This document shows, piece after piece, positions 29,055 to 37,427 of a stretch of 64,000 nucleotides of DNA. The first letter of the stretch is position 1. Every line of letters starts with the position of its first letter. The notes under the pieces are model-generated. The model was not told the DNA's origin, made no database searches, and worked only from the letters and a program-made list of their open reading frames with translations. The translations under genes and the position numbers were made by a program. Source of the stretch: Pseudomonas fluorescens (GTDB lineage Bacteria; Pseudomonadota; Gammaproteobacteria; Pseudomonadales; Pseudomonadaceae); contig NZ_CP078138.1 in the NCBI RefSeq assembly GCF_019212185.1, positions 1,718,501 through 1,782,500 of the forward strand, in the 5' to 3' direction.

Positions 29055-29114
29055 TCGCGAGCAGGCTCGCTCCCACAGATACGCAATCCCCTGTGGGAGC
29101 GAGCCTGCTCGCGA
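29055..29114. repeat. REPIN, perfect 24-bp inverted repeat
   Basis: Arms 29055-29078 and 29091-29114 are perfect inverted copies (TCGCGAGCAGGCTCGC followed by TCCCACAG) around a 12-base loop. It sits between the convergent genes perM-like and bcp and may help end both transcripts. Confidence 0.92.
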
Positions 29115-29140
29115 TGGCGTCATTCCAGACGCTACAAAGC

Positions 29141-29614
29141 TCAGCCCTGATTCAACGCCTGAGCCGCCGCCAACACAGCATCAACATGCCCCGGCACCTT
29201 AACCCCACGCCATTCCTGACGCAGCACACCGTCCTTGTCGATCAGGAAGGTGCTGCGATCAACGCCCATGTATTCCTTGCCATACAGTTTCTTCAGCTTG
29301 ATCACATCGAACAGCTGGCAAAGGGCTTCGTCCTTGTCGCTGATCAGCTCGAAGGGGAATTCCTGCTTGCACTTGAAGTTCTCGTGGGACTTCAGGCTGT
29401 CACGCGAGACGCCGAACACTTCAGTGTTGGCAGTCGCGAACTGCGGGTACAGGTCGCGAAAACCCTGGCCCTCGGTGGTGCAGCCCGGCGTGCTGTCCTT
29501 GGGGTAGAAGTAGATGACTACCTGCTTGCCCTTGAGGGCGGCGAGGTTCACGGTCTGTCCGCTGGTGGCGGGTGCCGTGAAGTCGGCAACCGCCTGGTCG
29601 ATGGCAACGGTCAT
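29141..29614 (-). CDS. bcp: Thiol peroxidase Bcp (PrxQ family)
   Basis: A 157-residue peroxiredoxin that reduces H2O2 and organic peroxides. The thioredoxin fold has the peroxidatic-Cys motif STPGCTTE. The resolving Cys that follows five residues later in E. coli Bcp is replaced (GCTTEGQGF), so this may act as a 1-Cys enzyme or resolve with a distant Cys (KCKQEF or ALCQLF). The start at 29614 has AAGGAGG upstream. It is 12 bp behind gcvR on the same strand, and dapA is divergent, an arrangement also seen in enterics. Confidence 0.93.
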   Translation of the reverse strand: MTVAIDQAVADFTAPATSGQTVNLAALKGKQVVIYFYPKDSTPGCTTEGQGFRDLYPQFATANTEVFGVSRDSLKSHENFKCKQEFPFELISDKDEALCQLFDVIKLKKLYGKEYMGVDRSTFLIDKDGVLRQEWRGVKVPGHVDAVLAAAQALNQG

Positions 29615-29625
29615 GGCAAGCCTCC

Positions 29626-30186
29626 TTACATTGGGTTCTGTGGACGCCACGGTTCGATCAGGGCATCCAGGTTCAGCGCGTCGGCGAAATCGAGGAACTG
29701 GTCACGCAGCCAACTGATTTGCACGCCGGCCGGCAGGGTTACGGTAAACGTGGCGTTGAGCATGGTGCCGCCGGTCTGTGGCGCCTGGTAGGTGTCGCAG
29801 GTCAGGTTTTCCAACTCGACGTTGTGGTCAATGAAGAACTGGCACAGTTCATTGACGATGTCCGAGCGATAGGCGGCGCTGACGTACGCCACGTAAGGCA
29901 GGGCTTGCGGGCGGTTTTCCAGGGCCGCGCTGCGCACCACATTGACGGTGAACGCATGTTTCTTGGCCAGGCTCGGCAGGCTGGTCTCCAGGCGCGCCAA
30001 GGCGTCCCAGGAGCCGGAAATCTCGAGGACCAGTGCGCTGCACGCGCCATGGCGCGTCAGCCGGGAAGTGACCACGGCGCAGCGGTTTTCATGGCTGGCG
30101 CGGCACAGGACGTTAGTCAGCTCCATGGGGTTGGCGCCAAGGGCACTGATGACAAGGAATTGTTCGCGAACTGTGGGGGTGGACAT
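29626..30186 (-). CDS. gcvR: Glycine cleavage system transcriptional repressor GcvR
   Basis: A 186-residue protein with two ACT domains (about residues 8-85 and 95-175: REQFLVISALGANPMELTNVLC, then YVAYVSAAYRSDIVNELCQF). GcvR binds glycine and the activator GcvA to control gcv genes in E. coli. AGGAA precedes the ATG. It is likely cotranscribed with bcp and divergent from dapA. Confidence 0.93.
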   Translation of the reverse strand: MSTPTVREQFLVISALGANPMELTNVLCRASHENRCAVVTSRLTRHGACSALVLEISGSWDALARLETSLPSLAKKHAFTVNVVRSAALENRPQALPYVAYVSAAYRSDIVNELCQFFIDHNVELENLTCDTYQAPQTGGTMLNATFTVTLPAGVQISWLRDQFLDFADALNLDALIEPWRPQNPM

Positions 30187-30417
30187 GCAGCATTCCTAAA
30201 GCGATGAGCGGTCGGTACCTGGACAGGCTTGCACGTCGGTCAGGCGTCCGGATGCGAAATCTACAAGGTCCGGACCAAAGGGTTGCTTCGAGCTTGCGCA
30301 AGGCAGGTTCGGCGGCGTGGCAACGCAGGAACGGGGCTTGTGAGGCCGAAAATGGAGGCGTGAACCCGGCGCGCGAGGCGGTCGGTACGGATCAAAGTCT
30401 GAAGGGTAGCGAAAAGC

Positions 30418-30474
30418 GGCGCCAAGGGGAATGGCATGAGCGCAGTACTTCGCTTGTACAAGCATCTTGGCGCC
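30418..30474. promoter_or_regulatory. Inverted repeat and palindrome in dapA leader
   Basis: GGCGCCAAG (30418-30426) is inverted as CTTGGCGCC (30466-30474), and a perfect 12-bp palindrome GCTTGTACAAGC (30452-30463) lies inside. The structure ends about 40 bp before the dapA start. The rest of the 328-bp gcvR-dapA region shows no gene. Confidence 0.45.
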
Positions 30475-30514
30475 AGTACCATTACCGCTCTCTTTTTCCG
30501 GCAGGAGCGTTTGC

Positions 30515-31393
30515 ATGATTGCGGGCAGTATGGTGGCACTGGTCACTCCCATGGATGCACAAGGGCGTCTTGACTGGGACAGCCTCAGCAAACTCGTAGA
30601 CTTCCACCTCAATAACGGCACCCACGCCATCGTCGCCGTCGGCACGACTGGCGAGTCGGCCACCCTTGACGTCGAAGAACATATTGCCGTCATCAAGGCC
30701 GTGGTCAAGCAGGTTGCCGGGCGCATCCCGGTGATCGCCGGCACCGGCGCCAACTCGACCCGCGAAGCCGTCGAATTGACCCGCAACGCCAAGGAAGCCG
30801 GCGCCGATGCCTGCCTGCTGGTAGTCCCGTACTACAACAAGCCGACCCAGGAAGGCCTGTACCAGCACTTCAAGCACATCGCCGAAGCCGTCGACATCCC
30901 GCAGATTCTCTACAACGTTCCCGGCCGCACCTCCTGCGACATGCAGGCCGAGACCGTGATCCGCCTGTCCAGCGTGCCGAACATCATCGGCATCAAGGAA
31001 GCCACTGGCGACCTGAAACGCGCCAAGGCCATCCTCGATGGCGTGAGCCCGGACTTCATCGTGCTGTCCGGCGATGATCCGACCGCTGTCGAGCTGATCC
31101 TGCTGGGCGGCAAGGGCAACATTTCCGTGACCGCCAACGTCGCACCGCGAGAAATGGCCGACCTTTGCGAAGCCGCACTCAAGGGCGACGCCGAGACCGC
31201 GCGTGCCATCAACGAAAAACTCATGCCGCTGCACAAGGACCTGTTCATCGAAGCCAACCCGATTCCGGTGAAGTGGGCTCTGGTCGAAATGGGCCTGATG
31301 CACGAAGGCATTCGCCTGCCTTTGACCTGGTTGAGCGCTCCTTGTCATGAAACGCTTCGCTCGGCCCTGCGCCAGTGCGAAGTATTGGTTTAA
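30515..31393 (+). CDS. dapA: 4-hydroxy-tetrahydrodipicolinate synthase
   Basis: A 292-residue TIM-barrel aldolase that condenses aspartate semialdehyde with pyruvate, the first committed step to lysine and diaminopimelate. GTTGESATL (residues 43-51) is the pyruvate/ASA binding motif. [10 protein letters not shown] (near 133) holds the catalytic Tyr, and IKEATGDL (near 160) the Schiff-base Lys. The start at 30515 follows GGCAGGAGCG; an upstream in-frame start at 30467 lacks support. It heads the conserved dapA-bamC-MBL-purC order. Confidence 0.97.
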   Translation: MIAGSMVALVTPMDAQGRLDWDSLSKLVDFHLNNGTHAIVAVGTTGESATLDVEEHIAVIKAVVKQVAGRIPVIAGTGANSTREAVELTRNAKEAGADACLLVVPYYNKPTQEGLYQHFKHIAEAVDIPQILYNVPGRTSCDMQAETVIRLSSVPNIIGIKEATGDLKRAKAILDGVSPDFIVLSGDDPTAVELILLGGKGNISVTANVAPREMADLCEAALKGDAETARAINEKLMPLHKDLFIEANPIPVKWALVEMGLMHEGIRLPLTWLSAPCHETLRSALRQCEVLV

Positions 31394-31410
31394 TTGAGGA
31401 AGTAATACGC

Positions 31411-32526
31411 ATGAAGCGACTGGCCGGACTTTCCGCACTTGCCTTGATTATCTCCAGCACCAGTGGCTGTGGATGGGTCTGGGGCCCGGAAGGTTATTTC
31501 CGTGACCGTGGTAGCGACTACCTCGAAGCGCAACAGACTGCACCGATGCAACTGCCGCCGGACATCCAGACCTCCAAACGTCTGGATCCACTGCTGCCGA
31601 TCCCGCGCAACGTGGCCGACGACACCGCCAAGGGTGAGTACGTCGTGCCGCGTCCGCAACCCTTGTCCGCCGTTGCCGAAGCCAGTGACTACAGCCTGCA
31701 AAAAAGCGGCGACTCGCGCTGGCTGATGGCTCAACGTCCACCGGCTGAAGTCTGGCCGGTAGCCGTACAGTTCTTCCAGGACAACGGTTTCCGCCTGGAT
31801 CAGCAGCGTCCGCAAACGGGCGAGTTCACCACCACCTGGCAGCGTTCCGACGAGCTGTCGGCGGCAATGGCCAAGCGCCTGGCCAGTGCTGGCGTCGCGG
31901 CTGATGCCGAGACCCGAGTACGGGTACGCGTCGAGCCTGGCGTGCAGCGCAACACCAGTGAAGTCTACGTCGTCAGCGCCGAGCGTCCTGCTGGCAGCAC
32001 GGATGACGTCGCATTCACCAATCGCTCGGTCAATACCGGTCTCGATGCCGCGCTGGTCGACGACATGCTGGCCAGCATGAGCCGCATCTCCGAGAAGGGC
32101 GGGTCGGTCTCGATGCTCGCCTCGCGTGATTTCGACACTCCAAGCCGCGTCAGCCTGATCGAAGACGGCAGCGGCAACCCGGTGCTCAACGTCGGCAACG
32201 ACCTCGACCGCGCCTGGTCGAGCGTTGGCCGTGCGCTGGAGCAGGGTGAGTGGCGCGTTGAAGACATCAACCGCAGCCTGGGCCTCTACTACATCAACCT
32301 GGCGGAAAAAGCCGAGAAGAAAAACGAGAAGCCTGGCTTCTTCGCGAGCCTGTTCGGCAGCTCTCCAGCCAAGGAAGAAGTCGAGGCGCGCGCCGAGCGT
32401 TATCAGGTACGCCTGAGCAAGGTCGGCGAGAACGTCCAGGTCACCGTGGAAAAAGACATCAACACCGTGGCGCCGGCTGAAGTGGCGCGCAAAGTGTTGG
32501 GCGTGATTCAGGACAACCTGGGCTGA
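31411..32526 (+). CDS. bamC: Outer-membrane assembly lipoprotein BamC
   Basis: A 371-residue lipoprotein of the BAM complex that inserts outer-membrane beta-barrels. The N-terminus has a signal with lipobox TSGC (Cys about residue 20). Next is an extended, Pro-rich stretch (DIQTSKRLDPLLPIP) that in BamC binds BamD. Two helix-grip domains follow, one ending near residue 235 and the other covering the C-terminus. GAGGAAG precedes the ATG, and it starts 17 bp after dapA. Confidence 0.94.
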   Translation: MKRLAGLSALALIISSTSGCGWVWGPEGYFRDRGSDYLEAQQTAPMQLPPDIQTSKRLDPLLPIPRNVADDTAKGEYVVPRPQPLSAVAEASDYSLQKSGDSRWLMAQRPPAEVWPVAVQFFQDNGFRLDQQRPQTGEFTTTWQRSDELSAAMAKRLASAGVAADAETRVRVRVEPGVQRNTSEVYVVSAERPAGSTDDVAFTNRSVNTGLDAALVDDMLASMSRISEKGGSVSMLASRDFDTPSRVSLIEDGSGNPVLNVGNDLDRAWSSVGRALEQGEWRVEDINRSLGLYYINLAEKAEKKNEKPGFFASLFGSSPAKEEVEARAERYQVRLSKVGENVQVTVEKDINTVAPAEVARKVLGVIQDNLG

Positions 32527-32530
32527 TCGA

Positions 32531-33289
32531 ATGCGTTTTGCCGTTCTCGGCAGCGGTAGCCAAGGGAACGGCACGCTGATAGCCAGTGACGACACCTGTG
32601 TCCTGGTCGATTGTGGTTTCTCCCTGCGGGAAACCGAAAAACGCCTGCTGCGCCTGGGTGTATGCCCGACGCAGCTGAGCGCGATACTGGTAACCCACGA
32701 ACATGCCGACCACGTGCATGGCGTGGGTTTGCTGTCTCGGCGCTACAATATTCCCGTTTACCTCAGCCGTGGCACCTTGCGCGGGATGCGCAAGCCGGTA
32801 GAACCGGCAGGGTTCGTGGCTGGAGGTGAACAGTTGCAGATCGGCGGGCTGAGCATCGGCGTGATCGCCGTGGCCCATGATGCACGGGAACCGACGCAAT
32901 ACGTCTTCAGTGACGGCACGCGGCGGTTTGGCCTGCTCACCGACCTGGGTTCGTATTGCGCGACCGTGCTGGACGGCTACAAGGACCTCGATGCGTTGAT
33001 GATCGAGTCCAACCATTGCCGAGACCGCCTGGCGCGTGGTCACTACCCGACCTTTCTCAAGCAGCGGGTGGGTGGCGAACTGGGACATTTGAACAACCAC
33101 CAGGCGGCATTCCTGGTGTCCGAGTTGGGCTGGAAAGACCTGCAACACCTGGTACTGGCCCATCTGAGCAGCAAGAACAACCTGCCGCAGCTGGCCCGGC
33201 AATGTTTTGTCGACACCCTCGGGTGCGACCCGGACTGGCTGCAACTGGCCGATCAAGATTCAGGGCTCGACTGGCGACACATCGCCTAG
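32531..33289 (+). CDS. MBL-fold metallo-hydrolase (YycJ-like)
   Basis: A 252-residue metallo-beta-lactamase-fold protein. The metal motif THEHADH is at residues 55-61, with further ligands H126-D128-like VAHDAREP, TDLG and SNHCRDR. It starts 4 bp after bamC and ends 28 bp before purC, as in other Pseudomonas. Relatives include YycJ/WalJ and cyclic-nucleotide-type hydrolases; the substrate here is unknown. Confidence 0.9.
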   Translation: MRFAVLGSGSQGNGTLIASDDTCVLVDCGFSLRETEKRLLRLGVCPTQLSAILVTHEHADHVHGVGLLSRRYNIPVYLSRGTLRGMRKPVEPAGFVAGGEQLQIGGLSIGVIAVAHDAREPTQYVFSDGTRRFGLLTDLGSYCATVLDGYKDLDALMIESNHCRDRLARGHYPTFLKQRVGGELGHLNNHQAAFLVSELGWKDLQHLVLAHLSSKNNLPQLARQCFVDTLGCDPDWLQLADQDSGLDWRHIA

Positions 33290-33317
33290 CCCATCTACTT
33301 AGCAAGCGGAGCCCATC

Positions 33318-34031
33318 ATGGAAAAACGTGAAGAACTCTACCGCGGCAAAGCCAAGTCGGTTTACCAGACCGACGACGCCAACCGCTTGATCCTGCTGTT
33401 TCGCAACGACACTTCGGCGTTCGACGGCAAGCGCATCGAACAACTCGATCGCAAAGGCATGGTGAACAACAAGTTCAACGCCTTCATCATGCAGAAACTC
33501 GAAGCGGCCGGCGTACCGACCCAATTCGACAAACTGCTGGGCGACAACGAGTGCCTGGTCAAAAAGCTGGACATGATCCCGGTTGAATGCGTCGTGCGTA
33601 ACTACGCCGCCGGCAGCCTGGTCAAGCGCCTGGGTGTGGAGGAGGGCATGAAGCTCAACCCTTACACCTTCGAACTGTTCCTCAAGGACGACGCCAAGGG
33701 CGACCCGTTCATCAACGAATCCCACGTTGTGGCGTTCGGTTGGGGCACTGCCGAGCAACTGGTGCGCATGAAAGAACTGTCGCTCAAGGTCAATGAAGTC
33801 CTGAGCAAACTGTTCGACGACGCCGGCCTGCTGCTGGTCGACTTCAAACTTGAATTCGGCGTATTCCACGACGGCTCCATCGTCCTCGGCGACGAATTCA
33901 GCCCGGACGGCTGCCGCCTGTGGGACAAGGCCACCGGCAAGAAGATGGACAAGGACCGCTTCCGTCAGGGCCTGGGTGACGTCATCGAAGCCTACGAAGA
34001 AGTCGCCAACCGCCTTGGCGTACCGCTGTAA
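33318..34031 (+). CDS. purC: Phosphoribosylaminoimidazole-succinocarboxamide synthase
   Basis: A 237-residue SAICAR synthetase, the purine-pathway ligase joining aspartate to CAIR. It has [17 protein letters not shown] (ATP-binding strand), [10 protein letters not shown] near residue 94, and the substrate motif LVDFKLEFG near residue 174. Length is typical. It closes the dapA-bamC-MBL-purC run, before tRNA-Ser. Confidence 0.97.
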   Translation: MEKREELYRGKAKSVYQTDDANRLILLFRNDTSAFDGKRIEQLDRKGMVNNKFNAFIMQKLEAAGVPTQFDKLLGDNECLVKKLDMIPVECVVRNYAAGSLVKRLGVEEGMKLNPYTFELFLKDDAKGDPFINESHVVAFGWGTAEQLVRMKELSLKVNEVLSKLFDDAGLLLVDFKLEFGVFHDGSIVLGDEFSPDGCRLWDKATGKKMDKDRFRQGLGDVIEAYEEVANRLGVPL

Positions 34032-34076
34032 TCGACGCAAGCATCTGATAGCACGGAAAAAAATTCACCAGAGGGC

Positions 34077-34104
34077 TTGCTTTCGGTGACCGTGCTGTTA
34101 TGAT
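34077..34104 (+). promoter_or_regulatory. Promoter of tRNA-Ser(CGA)
   Basis: A -35 TTGCTT (34077-34082) and a -10 TATGAT (34099-34104) are separated by 16 bp, 10 bp before the tRNA. Confidence 0.65.
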
Positions 34105-34114
34105 TCGCGCCGTT

Positions 34115-34204
34115 GGAGAGATGCCAGAGTGGCCGAATGGGACGGATTCGAAATCCGTTGTACCTTCACCGGTACCTAGGGTTCGAATCCCTATCTCTCC
34201 GCCA
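34115..34204 (+). tRNA. tRNA-Ser (anticodon CGA)
   Basis: A 90-nt class II tRNA with anticodon stem ACGGA/TCCGT, loop TTCGAAA (CGA, reading UCG), a long variable arm, T-arm GGTTCGAATCC and encoded CCA. Confidence 0.97.
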
Positions 34205-34212
34205 TTACACAG

Positions 34213-34249
34213 AAAAAGCCCCCGTCGCTGAAAAGCGCGGGGGCTTTTT
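34213..34249 (+). terminator. Terminator of tRNA-Ser(CGA)
   Basis: AAAAAGCCCCCG pairs with CGGGGGCTTTTT around a loop that itself contains a short CGCT/AGCG stem, and ends in a T-run. Confidence 0.9.
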
Positions 34250-34316
34250 CGTTGTGCGCTTTTTAATCTTCGTGGCCTGCCAGCGTAGCTAAGGCCTACT
34301 CATCCTTGTAGAGCGA

Positions 34317-34332
34317 GCTTGCTCGCGAAGGT
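34317..34332. repeat. Single REP half
   Basis: The REP-like core TGTAGAGCGAGCTTGC continues into TCGCGAAGG. No inverted partner is seen nearby. Confidence 0.6.
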
Positions 34333-34423
34333 CTCAAACGCGCGACGTTTCTCCAGTGGGCATTCGGATCGCCGCCCGGCTCGTATCCACAGAAGACTCG
34401 TAGTGACTCAATATTTTTTGGCT

Positions 34424-35542
34424 TCACGCTGAAACCACCACCCCACCCGCCAACGGCACCGCCCCCGCCACCTTGCACAACTCCACTCCCGCTGCGGCAA
34501 AGCGGATGGCGCTGCGCATGTACATCACCCCACTCGTGGTGCTACACACCACCTGGGTCGTACCGCTGATGGGGTCAATGAGGTGGACCACCGGTTGATC
34601 GCGCTCGATCCAGGCGCCCGGGCTGTGCAGGAACACCACCAGCCCGGCGCACGGGGCGCGCAGGGTCAGGGAGCCGTCGAAGGGGGTGATGGGGTGGAGC
34701 AGGGCCGGTAGCGGCGGCGCAGTCCCGGCGAGGATTCCTCGGTGTTGCAGGAAGGCGTAGAGCGCGGCGGCGTCGTGGCGGGCCAGTGGATGCTCTACTT
34801 GCGCTTCGCCACGCAGTTCGACGGTGGCAGCCACGCAGCCGGACGGTATCGGGAAGCGGCCTTCAAAGTGTTGCGCCAATCGCCACCAGGGCTGGCCGCA
34901 GGCTTCGTCGAATGATCCGGCGCCGGTCCCGCTAGCCAGCAACGTGGCCTGGGCGCCGATGTAGCGGGCGAGGGGGGCGAGCTCGTCCCGGTAGGGCGTC
35001 TCGCCGTACAGATGGACTACTGCCTGGGCATCGCAATGCAGGTCGAGGACAAAATCGGCATCCACCGCCAGCAGTAGTTGTGCCTGGCGCAGGGAGTCGA
35101 TTTCGCTGCCCGGCTGCAGGCATTGCAGGGCTTCGACCATCGCCTGGCGAATGATCCGGCGGTTCTCCAGCGCATCGCTGCCCAACTCGTCGTTGATGCT
35201 TTCGACGATCATCGAGGCCAGGTCCGGGTATCGCCGGTTGAAGTTCTCGCCACTGTTGAAATCGAAACGGCCCATGGCGTCGTGCATCAGGGTCTGTTCC
35301 AGGCCGATCGGATTGGCGATCGGCACCAGGACGATTTCGCCGAGGATCTCACCACGCGACTCGGCGGCGTCGAGCAGTTGCCGCAAGTGATGCAACGCCA
35401 GCATGCCTGGCAGTTCGTCGGCGTGCAGGCTGGCTTGCAGGTAGACCTTGCCGGCGCCACCGGCCTGACCGTAATGCAGGCTGATCAATTCACGCCGGGT
35501 GCAGGGCGTGCGGGTCAGCAAGGGGTGATGGTGCACGCGCAT
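34424..35542 (-). CDS. Succinylglutamate desuccinylase/aspartoacylase-type M14 hydrolase
   Basis: A 372-residue zinc hydrolase. The metal ligands read H40 and E43 in SLHADE and H169 in DLHCD. E242 in VELRGE is the likely catalytic acid, and GENFNRRYPD (near 98-107) carries substrate-binding Arg. The C-terminal 80 residues form a beta-sheet lobe (biotinyl-like) as in related proteins. Family members remove acyl groups from N-acyl amino acids or act on related amides. AAGGAG precedes the ATG. It is divergent from aruI across a 250-bp promoter region with a strong palindrome, so it is probably controlled with that cluster. The substrate is not known. Confidence 0.82.
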   Translation of the reverse strand: MRVHHHPLLTRTPCTRRELISLHYGQAGGAGKVYLQASLHADELPGMLALHHLRQLLDAAESRGEILGEIVLVPIANPIGLEQTLMHDAMGRFDFNSGENFNRRYPDLASMIVESINDELGSDALENRRIIRQAMVEALQCLQPGSEIDSLRQAQLLLAVDADFVLDLHCDAQAVVHLYGETPYRDELAPLARYIGAQATLLASGTGAGSFDEACGQPWWRLAQHFEGRFPIPSGCVAATVELRGEAQVEHPLARHDAAALYAFLQHRGILAGTAPPLPALLHPITPFDGSLTLRAPCAGLVVFLHSPGAWIERDQPVVHLIDPISGTTQVVCSTTSGVMYMRSAIRFAAAGVELCKVAGAVPLAGGVVVSA

Positions 35543-35664
35543 GGGGCGCTCCTTGTCAGGTCGAGCGTTGCATCTTTATGAAAGTTCACGCCCCCCACAA
35601 TCGAATAATTTGCCCGTCACTGGTGAGCCAGATGATCCTTTCGCCCCTGCGTGAGGGGTAGCTT

Positions 35665-35685
35665 TTGTTCAATTAAATTGGACAA
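35665..35685. promoter_or_regulatory. 21-bp near-perfect palindrome in the aruI divergent promoter region
   Basis: TTGTTCAATT, a central A, and AATTGGACAA form inverted arms with 9 of 10 positions matching. It lies about 110 bp before aruI and 120 bp before the divergent hydrolase. Downstream, TTGATG (35705-35710) and AATACT (35727-35732) with a 16-bp spacer may be the aruI promoter. The size and symmetry suggest a dimeric regulator, possibly the cluster's LysR protein. Confidence 0.6.
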
Positions 35686-35792
35686 AGGCGCAAATTTATT
35701 TCGATTGATGTAATTGTTTTGTCACCAATACTAGAGCCCTCGAAACAGGCAGGGATACGCCTGCCTCATCATAAGAATAAAGAGGTGCTCGC

Positions 35793-37394
35793 ATGACCAG
35801 CTGTGCCCAGGCGCTCGTCCAGTTACTCGAAGGCTACGGTGTGGAGTCGGTGTTCGGCATTCCCGGCGTGCACACCGTCGAACTGTATCGCGGACTGCAC
35901 GGCAGTTCGCTGCGCCACATCAGCCCACGCCATGAGCAGGGCGCCGGTTTCATGGCCGACGGCTATGCCCGCGCCAGCGGCAAACCGGGGGTGTGCTTCA
36001 TCATCACCGGCCCTGGCATGACCAACATTCTCACCGCCATGGGCCAGGCCTACGCCGACTCGATCCCGATGCTGGTGATCTCCACCACCAGCCGCCGCGA
36101 GCATCAGCGCCTGGGTCATGGCTACCTGCACGAAATGCCCGATCAACGTGCAGTAGTCGCCGGGGTCTGCGCCTTCAGCCATACCCTGCAGCGGCCGCAG
36201 GAGCTGCCGGAAGTGCTGGCCCGTGCCTTCGCGTTGTTCAACTGCGCGCGTCCACGTCCGGTGCACATCGAAATTCCTCTCGACGTACTCGAGATGCCGG
36301 CCGATGGTCTCGATTTGCGTCCACGCAACTTGCCGCAAGCCCCGGCGCCGGCCGCCGCGAACATCGACGCGGCGTTGCAATTGCTGGCAGCGGCACGCAA
36401 GCCGCTGATCCTCGCCGGTGGCGGTGCGCGGCGTGCGGGCCAGGCGTTGCAGGCACTGGCCGAGCGTCTGCAGGCCCCCGTCGCGCTGACCACCAATGCC
36501 CGTGGCTTGCTGGCGCCGGAACACCCTTTGTTGCTCGACGGTGTGCAATCGTCGGCACACGGCCGGGCACTGTTCGGCGAAGCCGATGTGGTCCTCGCGG
36601 TGGGCACCGAGCTGGGTGAAACCGACTACGACTTTTTCGGCCTCGGGCCATTGGCGTTGAACGCGCCGCTGATTCGCCTGGACATCGATCCGCTGCAAAT
36701 CCTCGGCGCCACCCGTGCCGACGTTGGCCTGCTGGGCGATGCCGGACTGGGCTTGCAAGCGCTGTTGAATGGCCTGTCCGACACTCAGGTCAGCGACTGG
36801 CCGAGCCTCAGCGTAGCCCGCACCAATGCCGCCGAGCGCAGCAGTTGGAGCCACAAACAGAACGTCATGCAGCAGATGCTCGACACCCTGCGCGACAGCC
36901 TGCCGGCGCCGATTGTGGTCGGCGACTCGACGCAGCCGGTGTATCAGGGCGCACTCGGCTACCGGGCGCCGCAAGCCAATAGCTGGTTCAACGCCGGCAC
37001 CGGTTTCGGCACCCTCGGCTACGGCTTGCCGGCGGCGATTGGCGCCAAATTGGCGATGCCGGAGCGTCCGGTGCTGGCGGTGGTTGGCGACGGTGGCGTG
37101 CAGTTCTCCAGTGCCGAACTGATCGCCGCCCGTGAAGCCCAGGCCGGGGTGATCGTGGTGCTGTGGAACAACCACTGCTACGCCGAGATTCGCGACTACA
37201 TGACCGCGCGCGATATCCCGCCATTGGGCGTCGACATCCTGCCACCGGACTTCGCAGCGCTGGCCAAGTCCTGCCACGTGCAGCACCTGTCGATCAGCAG
37301 CCGCGAGCAGTTGCGTGAAGTGCTCGCGGGTCTCGTCGACACCCGTCAGCCGGTGCTGCTGGAACTCGACGCCGCCGCCTTCCTGTCTGCCTGA
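35793..37394 (+). CDS. aruI: 5-guanidino-2-oxopentanoate (2-ketoarginine) decarboxylase, AruI-like
   Basis: A 533-residue thiamine-diphosphate enzyme. The arginine transaminase pathway uses AruI to decarboxylate 2-ketoarginine to 4-guanidinobutyraldehyde. E48 in RHEQGAGFMADGYAR is the ThDP-activating Glu. The cofactor motif runs from GDGGVQFSSAEL to WNN near residue 430-455, and a middle domain lies at about 195-330. Other ThDP decarboxylases or acetolactate synthases are possible by fold. The aminotransferase AruH-like protein in the same cluster, on the same strand, makes the AruI assignment likely. AAGAGGTG precedes the ATG. Confidence 0.82.
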   Translation: MTSCAQALVQLLEGYGVESVFGIPGVHTVELYRGLHGSSLRHISPRHEQGAGFMADGYARASGKPGVCFIITGPGMTNILTAMGQAYADSIPMLVISTTSRREHQRLGHGYLHEMPDQRAVVAGVCAFSHTLQRPQELPEVLARAFALFNCARPRPVHIEIPLDVLEMPADGLDLRPRNLPQAPAPAAANIDAALQLLAAARKPLILAGGGARRAGQALQALAERLQAPVALTTNARGLLAPEHPLLLDGVQSSAHGRALFGEADVVLAVGTELGETDYDFFGLGPLALNAPLIRLDIDPLQILGATRADVGLLGDAGLGLQALLNGLSDTQVSDWPSLSVARTNAAERSSWSHKQNVMQQMLDTLRDSLPAPIVVGDSTQPVYQGALGYRAPQANSWFNAGTGFGTLGYGLPAAIGAKLAMPERPVLAVVGDGGVQFSSAELIAAREAQAGVIVVLWNNHCYAEIRDYMTARDIPPLGVDILPPDFAALAKSCHVQHLSISSREQLREVLAGLVDTRQPVLLELDAAAFLSA

Positions 37395-37427
37395 GCAGCC
37401 TCCGCCGAACCCTTGGGAAAAAGTCGC

